Assembly (NCBI RefSeq): GCF_000948285.1
Contig: NZ_JYBP01000001.1
Span: forward strand, 1 to 64,000
Direction: 5' to 3'
Length of the DNA stretch: 64,000 nucleotides
From: Geobacillus kaustophilus
Lineage (GTDB): Bacteria; Bacillota; Bacilli; Bacillales; Anoxybacillaceae
Below the pieces are notes generated by a model that saw only the letters and a program-made list of their open reading frames with translations, was not told where the DNA came from and searched no databases. A program made the position numbers and the translations under genes. Position 1 is the first letter of the stretch. Each line of letters starts with the position of its first letter. Below are positions 25,516 through 33,518 of this stretch, piece after piece.

Positions 25516-26115
25516 GTGAAGATCAAAGTCCTGCTAGTGGACGATCATTGTCTTGTCATGGATGGCATCCGTCAGTTGCTGGAACGTGAGCTAGACTTGG
25601 AAGTGGTGGGCGCCGTTTCCTCTCCGACCGACTTGGAGCAGAAAATCGCTCAACATCAGCCTGACATTATTGTCATGGACATTCGCTTCAAAGGGAAAAA
25701 CGGCCTCCTTTGGACAAGGAAAATCTCATCATTATTTCCTGCATGCAAAGTCGTGATTTTGTCTCGATCTCATTGTCTGGAGTACATGAACGCCGCCTAC
25801 GAGGCAGGCGCCTATGCCTTTGTATCCGAACAAGACTCTGTCGAAACACTTATTCACGCCATTCGGGAAAGCCATCGAGGGGTGAAATCATTTCCGACCC
25901 ACCTCGTTTTCCATGATCGTTCGTCCCTAACCGAAATGGAGTTGGCTGTTCTCGAGCTCATTGCCCAAGACAAAACGAATATCGAAATTAGCGAACAATT
26001 AAACATCAGCAAACGAACCGTGGAGCACCACGTATCTTCCATTTTGCGAAAACTTGATGTAAAGTCGCGGGCAGGGGCGGTGGGAAAAGCCATCGAACTC
26101 GGATTGTTTGGATGA
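25516..26115 (+). CDS. NarL/LuxR-type response regulator (orphan)
   Basis: The 199-residue protein has a receiver domain (acidic pair D9/D10, phosphoacceptor D55 in IIVMDIRFKG) and a C-terminal LuxR-type helix-turn-helix (about 138-199, TNIEISEQLNISKRTVEHHVSSIL pattern). No histidine kinase is adjacent. It is divergent from the bacteriocin gene and is the obvious candidate regulator of that operon. Start GTG behind GGGAGGG; the preceding G10 tract may affect its expression. Confidence 0.9.
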   Translation: MKIKVLLVDDHCLVMDGIRQLLERELDLEVVGAVSSPTDLEQKIAQHQPDIIVMDIRFKGKNGLLWTRKISSLFPACKVVILSRSHCLEYMNAAYEAGAYAFVSEQDSVETLIHAIRESHRGVKSFPTHLVFHDRSSLTEMELAVLELIAQDKTNIEISEQLNISKRTVEHHVSSILRKLDVKSRAGAVGKAIELGLFG

Positions 26116-26382
26116 TTGAATTGTGGAAAACGCTAATTTTTCTTCTAAAAGAGTGGTTAAAAAACCTGTCCTTTTCCATCGCTGGTTCTCTACGAAAACG
26201 GAACACCGGATTTAGAAGGTTTTTCAATTTAAAAAAACACTGCTGGAGAACAGGATTTTTCAGTTAAATGGCTTCCCTTATAAATATCGATGTATATACA
26301 AGCAGTCATTTTCAAGGTTGAAGTGTAACATGCGTTCATGTTTGTTTGCTGCTGCCTTCCCGTGTTCACTTCCCGTCAAATG
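26116..26382. other. Gene-free stretch after the response regulator
   Basis: About 270 bp, AT-rich at first, with several TTTTTC/GAAAAA runs and no ORF with a ribosome site. I see no clear terminator for the regulator gene. Confidence 0.4.
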
Positions 26383-26417
26383 AAAACCGCCCGGCGGAAC
26401 AATCCCGCCAGGCGGCA
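26383..26417 (-). terminator. Terminator after uppP
   Basis: Minus-strand stem built from CCGCCTGGCGG and CCGCCGGGCGG, followed by TTTTCATTT. Confidence 0.75.
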
Positions 26418-26420
26418 CGA

Positions 26421-27242
26421 CTAGAAGTATAAGACATAAATGACAACGGCCAGCACGATCCGATACACCGCAAACGGCACGAGGCGGATGCGGTTGATGA
26501 GCTCAAGGAAAAAGCGGATCGCGAGCAAGGCGAAGACAAAGGCGCTCAAGAAGCCGGCGATGAAAAACGGGATATCGGCTGCGGTGACGTATTGCCAGTT
26601 TTTCAACAGCGACAGCCCGCTCGCCCCCGCCATGATCGGAACGGCCATAATGAACGTGAAATCAGCGGCGGCGCGATGGCTCATGCCGACAAGCACCCCG
26701 CCTGAGATCGTCGAGCCAGAGCGGGAAAAACCGGGCCATAGCGATAAACATTGCATCAAACCAACAAGAAACGCCTGCTTGTACGTAATTTCGTCGACCG
26801 TCTGCGCCCGCGCTGCTTTTTTGGCGAATTTGTCGGCGGCGATCATGAGCAGCGCGCCGAGCACAAGGCCGATCAGCACCGTTTTTGTCGAAAACAAATG
26901 TTCATCGATGTAATCTTCAAACAAGACGCCGAGCACCCCAGCCGGCAGCAGGCCAATGATGACGTGAATGAGCGTCAGCCGCGGATGCCCGCCCGGATGG
27001 CGGCCGCGAACGCCAAGCAAGTCGAGAAATCGGTCTTTAAACACGACCACAGCGGCTAAAATCGAGCCGAGCTGAATGACGACTTTAAATGTATTCGCCG
27101 CGTACTTGCCTAAAAACTCTGTGGATTTCAGCCAAAGATCGTCGACAATAATCATATGGCCGGTCGAGGAAACAGGGGCGAACTCGGTCAGCCCTTCGAC
27201 CATCCCTAAAATGATCGCCTTCCACAATTCCATCCAGTGCAT
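26421..27242 (-). CDS. uppP: Undecaprenyl-diphosphatase (BacA/UppP)
   Basis: The 273-residue polytopic membrane protein recycles undecaprenyl pyrophosphate to the monophosphate carrier for wall synthesis. Overproduction of such enzymes gives bacitracin resistance. The two family motifs are EGLTEFAPVSSTGHM (16-30) and PGFSRSGSTISGG, with the conserved Glu, Ser, His and Arg present. I start at MHWMELW behind AAGGATGGAAGG. Two 9-bp direct repeats lie in the promoter region. Confidence 0.95.
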   Translation of the reverse strand: MHWMELWKAIILGMVEGLTEFAPVSSTGHMIIVDDLWLKSTEFLGKYAANTFKVVIQLGSILAAVVVFKDRFLDLLGVRGRHPGGHPRLTLIHVIIGLLPAGVLGVLFEDYIDEHLFSTKTVLIGLVLGALLMIAADKFAKKAARAQTVDEITYKQAFLVGLMQCLSLWPGFSRSGSTISGGVLVGMSHRAAADFTFIMAVPIMAGASGLSLLKNWQYVTAADIPFFIAGFLSAFVFALLAIRFFLELINRIRLVPFAVYRIVLAVVIYVLYF

Positions 27243-27334
27243 GTCCTTCCATCCTTTCTGCGCGGGGTCGTCCTTTCTATACATATGGGCCAATCGGGTG
27301 GGATAACACTCCACTTTTGGCCACGCCTGCTCTA

Positions 27335-27363
27335 TTGTACTACAAATCTTTGTCTTGTACTAC
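27335..27363 (-). promoter_or_regulatory. uppP promoter region with 20-bp-spaced direct repeats
   Basis: On the plus strand TTGTACTAC occurs at 27335-27343 and 27355-27363, exactly two helical turns apart. The minus-strand copy nearest uppP overlaps a -10-like TACAAT. This could be a regulator site, for example for an envelope-stress response. Confidence 0.4.
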
Positions 27364-27425
27364 CCGCGCTTTTTCTGGGCAGCGGCCTTGTTTTCGAGAC
27401 AGAACCGTCGACTTCCTGTTGCTGC

Positions 27426-28364
27426 TCAATGGGACGGGCCGGACGCTTCCCCTAACTCCCCGTGCCGCTCTAAGTAATGATACAAAGCGCCGAGCAAGTT
27501 CGCATCGTTTTTGAATTGGCACGTCTCCACCACCGGCTGGACTTTGGCAATTGGAACGAGCGACAATAACACCGAAAGCCGCTTGTTGATTTCGTCGACG
27601 AAATCGGGGCGGCTGCTAATGCCTCCGCCGACAATGATTTTTTCCGGGTCGTATGCGTACTGCAAGTTAAAAATCCCTTGGGCCAATGAAAAATAAAACC
27701 GGTCAATGGCCTTTTGCGCGGCTTCATCGCCGCTCTCGGCCAACGCAAATACTTTTTCTCCGTCCAGCTCCCTCTCCGGCATCCCTTTTTCCTTGGCCGC
27801 CATCCGGATCAGCGCGCTTGTCGCCGCCAGTTCGCTCCATGTTTTGCATTCGATCCTTCCGTTCTCATAGCGGACGTCCATCAACATATAACCGAATTCC
27901 CCGCCGTGCAAATGCGCTCCTTTATGAATGCGTCCGTCTTTCACGATCGCCCCGCCAATGCCGGTGCCGACGATGACAAAGGCGATGTCGCGGCAGTGCC
28001 GCCCCGCTCCTTTCCATAATTCACCGAGCGCCGCGCAGTTCGCGTCATTTTCCAGTTCCACCGGCAGGCCCGTCGCCCCGCCAAATACTTCTTTAAAGTT
28101 GGGACCGTGAATACAAGGCAAGGCGCTGCTTCCGCCGATGTGGCCGATGTCGCTATCCACACTTCCTGCGGAACTGATCGCGATGCCGGAAAGTTGATAG
28201 TTTTCCTGCGCTTGGCGGACGACGTTAAGCAAGTCATCGCGAAATTGATGAAAGTCATGCCGCTCCGAACGGTAACGCCCCTTTTCTAGAAAGTCGCCAT
28301 GCTCGTTCATGACGGCATGTTTGACATATGTGCCGCCAATATCAAAAACGATATAGTAACGCAC
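27426..28364 (-). CDS. ROK-family sugar kinase
   Basis: The 312-residue cytoplasmic kinase has the ATP-binding signature DIGGTYVKHAVM, the GTGIGGAIV phosphate loop, END with its catalytic Asp region (ELENDANCAALGE) and HGGEFGYM. The usual CxCGxxGCxE zinc motif after HGGE is missing: only one cysteine remains in NGRIECKTWSE. This resembles the beta-glucoside kinase type. The sugar substrate is not determinable. Start GTG behind AAGGAGGCG. Confidence 0.85.
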   Translation of the reverse strand: MRYYIVFDIGGTYVKHAVMNEHGDFLEKGRYRSERHDFHQFRDDLLNVVRQAQENYQLSGIAISSAGSVDSDIGHIGGSSALPCIHGPNFKEVFGGATGLPVELENDANCAALGELWKGAGRHCRDIAFVIVGTGIGGAIVKDGRIHKGAHLHGGEFGYMLMDVRYENGRIECKTWSELAATSALIRMAAKEKGMPERELDGEKVFALAESGDEAAQKAIDRFYFSLAQGIFNLQYAYDPEKIIVGGGISSRPDFVDEINKRLSVLLSLVPIAKVQPVVETCQFKNDANLLGALYHYLERHGELGEASGPSH

Positions 28365-28479
28365 CGATGACGCCTCCTTCGTTCTTTTATCTTTCCTCTC
28401 TTCTAGCTCCATTAGGCTTAGCTGCTTCCCGCTTTTATGTATTCGCCGTCGGTCAGTCCGCTCCTTCCCACAGTGATGA

Positions 28480-28509
28480 AAGAGGCCGCTCCGTTTGGCG
28501 GGAGCGGCT
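28480..28509 (-). terminator. Terminator after the CotF-like gene
   Basis: Perfect arms GCCGCTCC (28485-28492) and GGAGCGGC (28501-28508), followed on the minus strand by CTCTTTCATC. Confidence 0.6.
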
Positions 28510-28517
28510 CACTTCTG

Positions 28518-29033
28518 TTATCGTTCATATCCCATCGACAACGCTTTTTGCGCATTGCGGACGTCATTGTGAAGAAGATGGCCAAGATCGTACGCCGGGT
28601 AGTAACCGTGTTTATGCATATAGTTGAACGCTTTTTCGTGCGTGTCAATGGTTTTGAGCAGGTGTTTGACAAACGTTTTGCGCAACACCGGCGTCGCCGC
28701 CTCGGTAATGGCAGCAGCATAATTGCGCACTGCCGTTTTTGAAAAGCCAAGCAAGTCGCCAGCGTGCAAGGCGCGGTCGCCATCATCATGGTCGCGTCTT
28801 TCTTCCATCATAGGTGCCGCCGGAATGAAGGCAAGCAGCTCGCGCAAATTCGTTTCCAGCCCTTGAATTGTCTCAAGGTACAATCCTTTTAATTCAGGAC
28901 AGTCGATTTTGCCGACCGCCTTTTTCAGTTTTATGAGCCCGTGTGCTTGAAAAGCGATCAGTTCATGCAACTCCAACGTTTCATGCCAAGCCAAATGGCG
29001 ATGGCCGTGCATCTGTCCATGCATATGGATCAC
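28518..29033 (-). CDS. CotF-like spore coat protein
   Basis: The 171-residue protein has a His/Met-rich N-terminus (MHGQMHGHRHLAWHET) followed by an all-helical ferritin-like CotF domain, with two repeated helical halves (ELHELIAFQAHGL... and LRKTFVKHLLKT...). CotF-domain proteins are coat or inner spore components. Start GTG behind AAGGGGAG; the ATG three codons later is too far from it. Confidence 0.8.
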   Translation of the reverse strand: MIHMHGQMHGHRHLAWHETLELHELIAFQAHGLIKLKKAVGKIDCPELKGLYLETIQGLETNLRELLAFIPAAPMMEERRDHDDGDRALHAGDLLGFSKTAVRNYAAAITEAATPVLRKTFVKHLLKTIDTHEKAFNYMHKHGYYPAYDLGHLLHNDVRNAQKALSMGYER

Positions 29034-29126
29034 GTTCTCCCCTTGTTGTTCATTGGTTGATTTCCATTTACTGTATATGCCTGCCAAAAGGAAATGGTCA
29101 CTATTGTCCGAGCTTCCTGCACCAGC

Positions 29127-29160
29127 AAAAAAGGCGTCCCGCGAAAAGCGAAACGCCTTC
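29127..29160 (-). terminator. Terminator after spo0M
   Basis: Minus-strand AAGGCGT ... ACGCCTTTTTTGC hairpin with a 7-bp perfect stem. Confidence 0.75.
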
Positions 29161-29171
29161 CTCAGCTACTG

Positions 29172-30155
29172 TTACAACAGATCCCCGCCGTCAAATCCAT
29201 CGCCGCCATCAAACCAATCATCCACGTCCAACCCGTCAGCGACATCATCGATCACATCGTCAAGCAGCTCTTCCGCCACCATTCCTGCCAGCATCCCGGC
29301 GGCAAATCCGCCAATGGCGCCGGCCCACCCATGTCCACCATGGTGCGAATGGTGGATGGACGGATAATGGCCGGCTGGATGTCCATAAATGGGGGAATGC
29401 GGTGTTGCCCAGGGATACCTGGATGGCTGGGCAAACGATCCCGCTGCATGCACGGCCTCGTCGATTGCTTCTTTCAACAAGCGAGTCGAGGCCGCCGGGT
29501 CGCGAAGCTGCTCGTTGGAAATGAACAGCTCTCGTTTCATTTCGCGCTCCCCGCCAAAGCCGTGGCGAACGTCGATCTCCATATACAAACGCACCCCTTC
29601 TTCCTCGACGAGGGCAAAAAACTCGACTTCTTGGACGATCCCTTGGAATTCGCCCGCGGGGAAGAACGAAAATTCCTGTCCATGCGGCGTAATGCTTCCG
29701 GATGTCGCTTTCTCCCGGAATCCTAAGGCTGCCAAAGCGGTAAACACTTGCTCCAAGGCCGTCGGCGGCAAAATGTGAATGGCGTCTTGGTCATATGCAT
29801 CCGCCCCATCGGCAATATCGAGCCGGGTGACGAACGTATAACGGACCGTTGGGCGGCTGATCGGCAAATGGAACGGCAGTGTGTACGAAAACGGGAGCAC
29901 TTTCCGCTCACCGGGCTGAATCGTAAACGAGGAAGCGATCGGGATCACCGCTGCGGTTCGGCGATATGCCTTTCCTTCCGCATGCACTTCCAATTGCAAT
30001 ACGACATCTAGGTTCCGAATGTGTTGGGCAACCGAACCGCCTTCCAGCAAAAATTCCCCTTCCAACGTTTCACCAAGGCGCACATGAGGGCGATGCAGCA
30101 CGAGATCCACTTTGGCAGCGCCAATGCCGAGTTTCGATAAAAACCTTTTCCACAC
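29172..30155 (-). CDS. spo0M: Sporulation control protein Spo0M
   Basis: The 327-residue protein has the arrestin-like Spo0M fold (two beta domains, about 10-240) and begins MWKRFLSKLGIGAAKVDLVL like known Spo0M. The C-terminal tail is His/Pro-rich then Gly/Asp-rich, ending in repeated FDGGD units. Spo0M is cytoplasmic and influences sporulation and, by some reports, cell division. Start GTG behind AAAGGAGAG. Confidence 0.93.
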   Translation of the reverse strand: MWKRFLSKLGIGAAKVDLVLHRPHVRLGETLEGEFLLEGGSVAQHIRNLDVVLQLEVHAEGKAYRRTAAVIPIASSFTIQPGERKVLPFSYTLPFHLPISRPTVRYTFVTRLDIADGADAYDQDAIHILPPTALEQVFTALAALGFREKATSGSITPHGQEFSFFPAGEFQGIVQEVEFFALVEEEGVRLYMEIDVRHGFGGEREMKRELFISNEQLRDPAASTRLLKEAIDEAVHAAGSFAQPSRYPWATPHSPIYGHPAGHYPSIHHSHHGGHGWAGAIGGFAAGMLAGMVAEELLDDVIDDVADGLDVDDWFDGGDGFDGGDLL

Positions 30156-30220
30156 CGGACCTCTCTCCTTTCATCAACCTAATTTCACACTTGAATTACG
30201 AACAAGCCGCCAAAATGGTG

Positions 30221-30853
30221 TCACCGAAATAATTTGATCAACCCTAGGACGATCAACACAATCCCAGGCAGCATGGTCGCCTTTTTCATGATTCCCGTTT
30301 TCGACACCATATACCCAAACGATAAGCCGAGTCGGATGAACACAAGATTAAACACGCCAACCAACAGGGCAAACGAAAGCGGAGGAAAATGCAAAAGCGA
30401 CGAACTGATCCCGGCGCCAAATGAATCCATCGACAGAGCGATCCCGATCAACAACGCTTCTTTTTGACTGATCGTGCCTGAACGATCAAGATCGCCAAGT
30501 TCGGGGCGTTTCAATACTTGAACAGCGCCGCTGAATCCGATCGTTTCCCCTGTTTCATTGAATTCCATAGGAGTCTCCTGTCGCTTCGGCTTGTAGACGT
30601 TATACATTGCCCAACCGCCGAGCGCTATGAGAATGAAGGAAGCAATCCCCTTCTCCACTTGCAAGGGTAAAACAAGCGCCAACAGACGACCGATGTTCAT
30701 GGATGCAAACACCACCGCCCCGGACATGGATGCGATAAGCGCCAACGAAAAGAAGGAAAAACGGACACCACCCATTCCATACGTAATGCCTACGCTCAAG
30801 CTGTCTATGCTCACGCTGAAAGCGAGCAAAATCATGGACACCCATAACCACAT
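30221..30853 (-). CDS. ytaF: Sporulation membrane protein YtaF (MntP-like)
   Basis: The 210-residue protein has six hydrophobic segments and the MntP/YtaF duplication: SVSIDSLSVGITYG near the N-terminus and IALSMDSFGAGISSSLL in the second half, with conserved Asp residues. It corresponds in length to B. subtilis YtaF. MntP relatives export manganese; the YtaF substrate is not established. The start ATG MWLWVSM follows GGGGGGA. Confidence 0.9.
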   Translation of the reverse strand: MWLWVSMILLAFSVSIDSLSVGITYGMGGVRFSFFSLALIASMSGAVVFASMNIGRLLALVLPLQVEKGIASFILIALGGWAMYNVYKPKRQETPMEFNETGETIGFSGAVQVLKRPELGDLDRSGTISQKEALLIGIALSMDSFGAGISSSLLHFPPLSFALLVGVFNLVFIRLGLSFGYMVSKTGIMKKATMLPGIVLIVLGLIKLFR

Positions 30854-30958
30854 ATGAATCCCCCCTGCCGTACGATATGCAATTACGTACGGAGAGGGGA
30901 CTTTCTTGCCATTCGACACGCATCGATTTCCAGGGAAATGTTTCCCCTTTTCTCGACA

Positions 30959-31670
30959 TTATTCCGGCAAATGATACGGCAACGTTGCAATGACAACATC
31001 TTTTTTCATGATCAAGAAAAAGCGCAAGATGATAGCGGTTTGGTTATGCAAAAATGTATGCCACCATTTTTTCACGATAAATTGAGGCAAGAGCACCGTC
31101 ACCGGCGCGCGGTCTGCTTCTTTTTCCGCTTTCGTGATGTATTCTAACAATGGCGACAAAATGGTTCGGTACGGTGAATAGATGACTTTCAACGGAATGT
31201 CCGGATAAAACTTCTCCCACTTTTGCCGCAGCTTTTGTTCGTCTTTTTCGTTGAAAATAATCGACAGCGCCGTAATGTCATCGGAAATGCTGCGGGCGTA
31301 CTGAACGGATTGGGCGACCACTTTGCTGACGCCGGAAATGGGAATAATGACTTTTGGTTTCAACATTTTCTCGCGCTGTTGCCACTCCCGTTCGTCAAGC
31401 CGCAGCTGCTCGCCAAGTTTTTTGTAATGTTCATGAATTCGACTGAACATCCAGACAAACAGCGGAATCGCCACGATGACGATCCATGCTCCTTGCGTAA
31501 ATTTGGCGATCATCGTGACGAGCGTGACCATCCCGGTGACAGCCGCTCCCGTTCCAACGGTAAGCAGCACGCCGATCTTCCGTCCTTCTTCCCGTTGCCA
31601 TAATTTTTTAATCAACCCGCTCTGACCGATGGTAAAGGAGGAAAACAGCGAGTTTCTGGGCTTTTGAGCT
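30959..31670 (-). pseudogene. KimA-like potassium importer, C-terminal remnant
   Basis: The recognisable part starts at about ...NSLFSSFTIGQSGLIKK (near 31660), mid-way through the membrane domain of KimA/APC-type transporters. It continues with two helices and the roughly 150-residue cytoplasmic C-terminal domain, to the stop. The first 350-400 residues of a roughly 600-residue family are missing; an in-frame TAA lies just upstream. The next gene upstream is ktrB, also for potassium uptake. The annotated-looking TTG at 31615 has no ribosome site. Confidence 0.75.
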
Positions 31671-31728
31671 TATTTTTTCCTTATTATTTCCCCTTCACTC
31701 ACGCTCCCGACATTTTTCTGTTTTTCAC

Positions 31729-33072
31729 TCATCCAATCATCATTTTCCCCTTCGGATAGCGGAACGGATCGGGCTGACGGCGCAGCGTGACCGCATAGGC
31801 GATCGTCAACGGGCCGACGCGGCCGGCAAACATCGTCAAGACAATGATCACCTTCCCGAGCGGGGACAAATCGGGCGTCAACCCCATTGATAGTCCGACG
31901 GTCCCAAACGCCGATGTCGCTTCGAATAAAATCATTAAAAAGTCTTTTCCCTTTTCGGTCATCGTCAACACCATCGTCACAAGCATGACGACAAACAACC
32001 CGCTCATCGTCACTGTCAGCGACTTGTACACCGTATCGTACACGATCCGTTTCCGAAACAAAATGACATCTTCTTTGCCGCGAATTTGCGACCATACGGC
32101 GCCGAGCAAGGTCGTGAACGTCGTCGTTTTGATTCCTCCGCCCGTCGAACCCGGAGAAGCGCCGACAAACATGAGAAAAACGATCAAAAACAGCGTCGGC
32201 TGCGTCAAATCCGGGATGTTGAGCGTATTCGAGCCCGCCGTTCTCGGGGTGACCGCTTGGTAAAACGCGGACAAAAACTTGCCTGAGAGCGACAGCGGCC
32301 CCATCGTCTTCGGATTGTTCCACTCCAGCAGCAATATCAGCGCCATGCTGGCAAACACCAGCCATGCGGTCGTGATGACCACCACCTTCGAATGAAGAGA
32401 CAACCGCCGTGTTTGCCGGTACTCATACACTTCATTCATGACAATAAAACCGATCCCGCCCAGTATAATTAAAATCGGCACGACAAGGCTCACGACCGGA
32501 TCTTCCACGTAGCCGGTCAAACTGCGAAACTCGCCCATCAAGTCAAAGCCGGCGTTGTTAAAGTTGGAAATCGCATGAAAGAACCCAAAGTAAACGGCTT
32601 TCCAAAACGGCATATCGAACGAGAAACGAATCGCCAACAGCAATCCACCGATGCCTTCAATAACGACGGTAAAAACGAGAATGCGTTTCACGAGCCGAAC
32701 AATCCCTTCGATGCTCAGCTGATTGAGCGCCTCTTGCAGCAACAACCTCTCTTTCAAGGAAATCCGCTTGCCGAGCAAAAAGGCAAACAACGTAGCAAAT
32801 GTCATAAATCCAAGCCCGCCCACTTGGATCAGCGCTAAAATGACCAGCTGGCCGAACAACGTGAACGTCGTCCCCGTATCAACCACAACAAGTCCGGTCA
32901 CGCACGTAGCAGATGTCGCTGTAAACAAGGCGTCTAAAAACGGAAGTCCTTTCCCGTCAACGGTCGCCGTCGGCAGCATCAACAAGAAAGCTCCAACCAA
33001 AATAATCAAGGCAAAGCCCGACACTAATACTTTCGGCGGATCAAAAAAATTGCTTTTTGGATTCATTGGCAT
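31729..33072 (-). CDS. ktrB: Potassium-uptake channel subunit KtrB (TrkH family)
   Basis: The 447-residue protein has four repeated membrane-pore-membrane units. The filter-like segments include TSATCVTGLVVVDTG (first pore), FNNAGFDLMG, TPRTAGSNT and SAFGTVGLSMG. It forms the membrane part of a Ktr K+/Na+ system needing a cytoplasmic KtrA/C subunit, which is not in this window. Start ATG behind AAGGGG. Confidence 0.93.
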   Translation of the reverse strand: MPMNPKSNFFDPPKVLVSGFALIILVGAFLLMLPTATVDGKGLPFLDALFTATSATCVTGLVVVDTGTTFTLFGQLVILALIQVGGLGFMTFATLFAFLLGKRISLKERLLLQEALNQLSIEGIVRLVKRILVFTVVIEGIGGLLLAIRFSFDMPFWKAVYFGFFHAISNFNNAGFDLMGEFRSLTGYVEDPVVSLVVPILIILGGIGFIVMNEVYEYRQTRRLSLHSKVVVITTAWLVFASMALILLLEWNNPKTMGPLSLSGKFLSAFYQAVTPRTAGSNTLNIPDLTQPTLFLIVFLMFVGASPGSTGGGIKTTTFTTLLGAVWSQIRGKEDVILFRKRIVYDTVYKSLTVTMSGLFVVMLVTMVLTMTEKGKDFLMILFEATSAFGTVGLSMGLTPDLSPLGKVIIVLTMFAGRVGPLTIAYAVTLRRQPDPFRYPKGKMMIG

Positions 33073-33362
33073 GGTTTACCCCTTTCCCTTCATCCATTTC
33101 TTCCTTTAGTTGTGGATGATGCATAGAAAAATATAACAAAAACCAGCTGGTTCGGGTACCTTAAACAAATTTTCATCATAACATTCTTCCCACATAATAA
33201 AATGGATAAAGGGCATGGCCACCAGCTTCAAGAATGCGGATGAAGTGAAACCTTTTCCGTCTCCGTTCGTCTATATGAATGGTGAATCGTAATCGAGCTG
33301 GGAATCACAAAGGCAGCGAGGCGCGGAAAAGGGCTTGCGCCAGCCCCATTCAAAACATTCCA

Positions 33363-33391
33363 TTGACTTTTGGCAAAAGACGTATTATGCT
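33363..33391 (+). promoter_or_regulatory. ltaS promoter 1
   Basis: TTGACT (33363-33368), 17-bp spacer, TATGCT (33386-33391). Confidence 0.65.
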
Positions 33392-33393
33392 AC

Positions 33394-33421
33394 TTGACAT
33401 GGAGACGTTCCGATGTAAAAT
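33394..33421 (+). promoter_or_regulatory. ltaS promoter 2
   Basis: TTGACA (33394-33399), 16-bp spacer, TAAAAT (33416-33421), immediately after promoter 1, giving tandem starts about 95-130 bp before the gene. Confidence 0.65.
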
Positions 33422-33518
33422 CATGTCAGAATAAAACATTGGTTGCTGTGGACAACGGCTGTTGATATAAACATAGAAGCATCGTTAAAGAATACGGGAC
33501 AAAGGAGGAGAAGAGGAC

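Larger units (their letters stand above)
33073..33518. promoter_or_regulatory. Divergent promoter region ktrB / ltaS
   Basis: About 445 bp without genes. Two plus-strand promoters precede ltaS (33363-33391 and 33394-33421). The palindrome AACCAGCTGGTT at 33141-33152 lies in the ktrB leader. No c-di-AMP (ydaO) riboswitch pattern is recognisable. Confidence 0.5.

Noticed and set aside
33121-33160. c-di-AMP riboswitch upstream of ktrB
   Set aside because: The leader has only a 12-bp palindrome and none of the conserved ydaO-type motifs that I could recognise.
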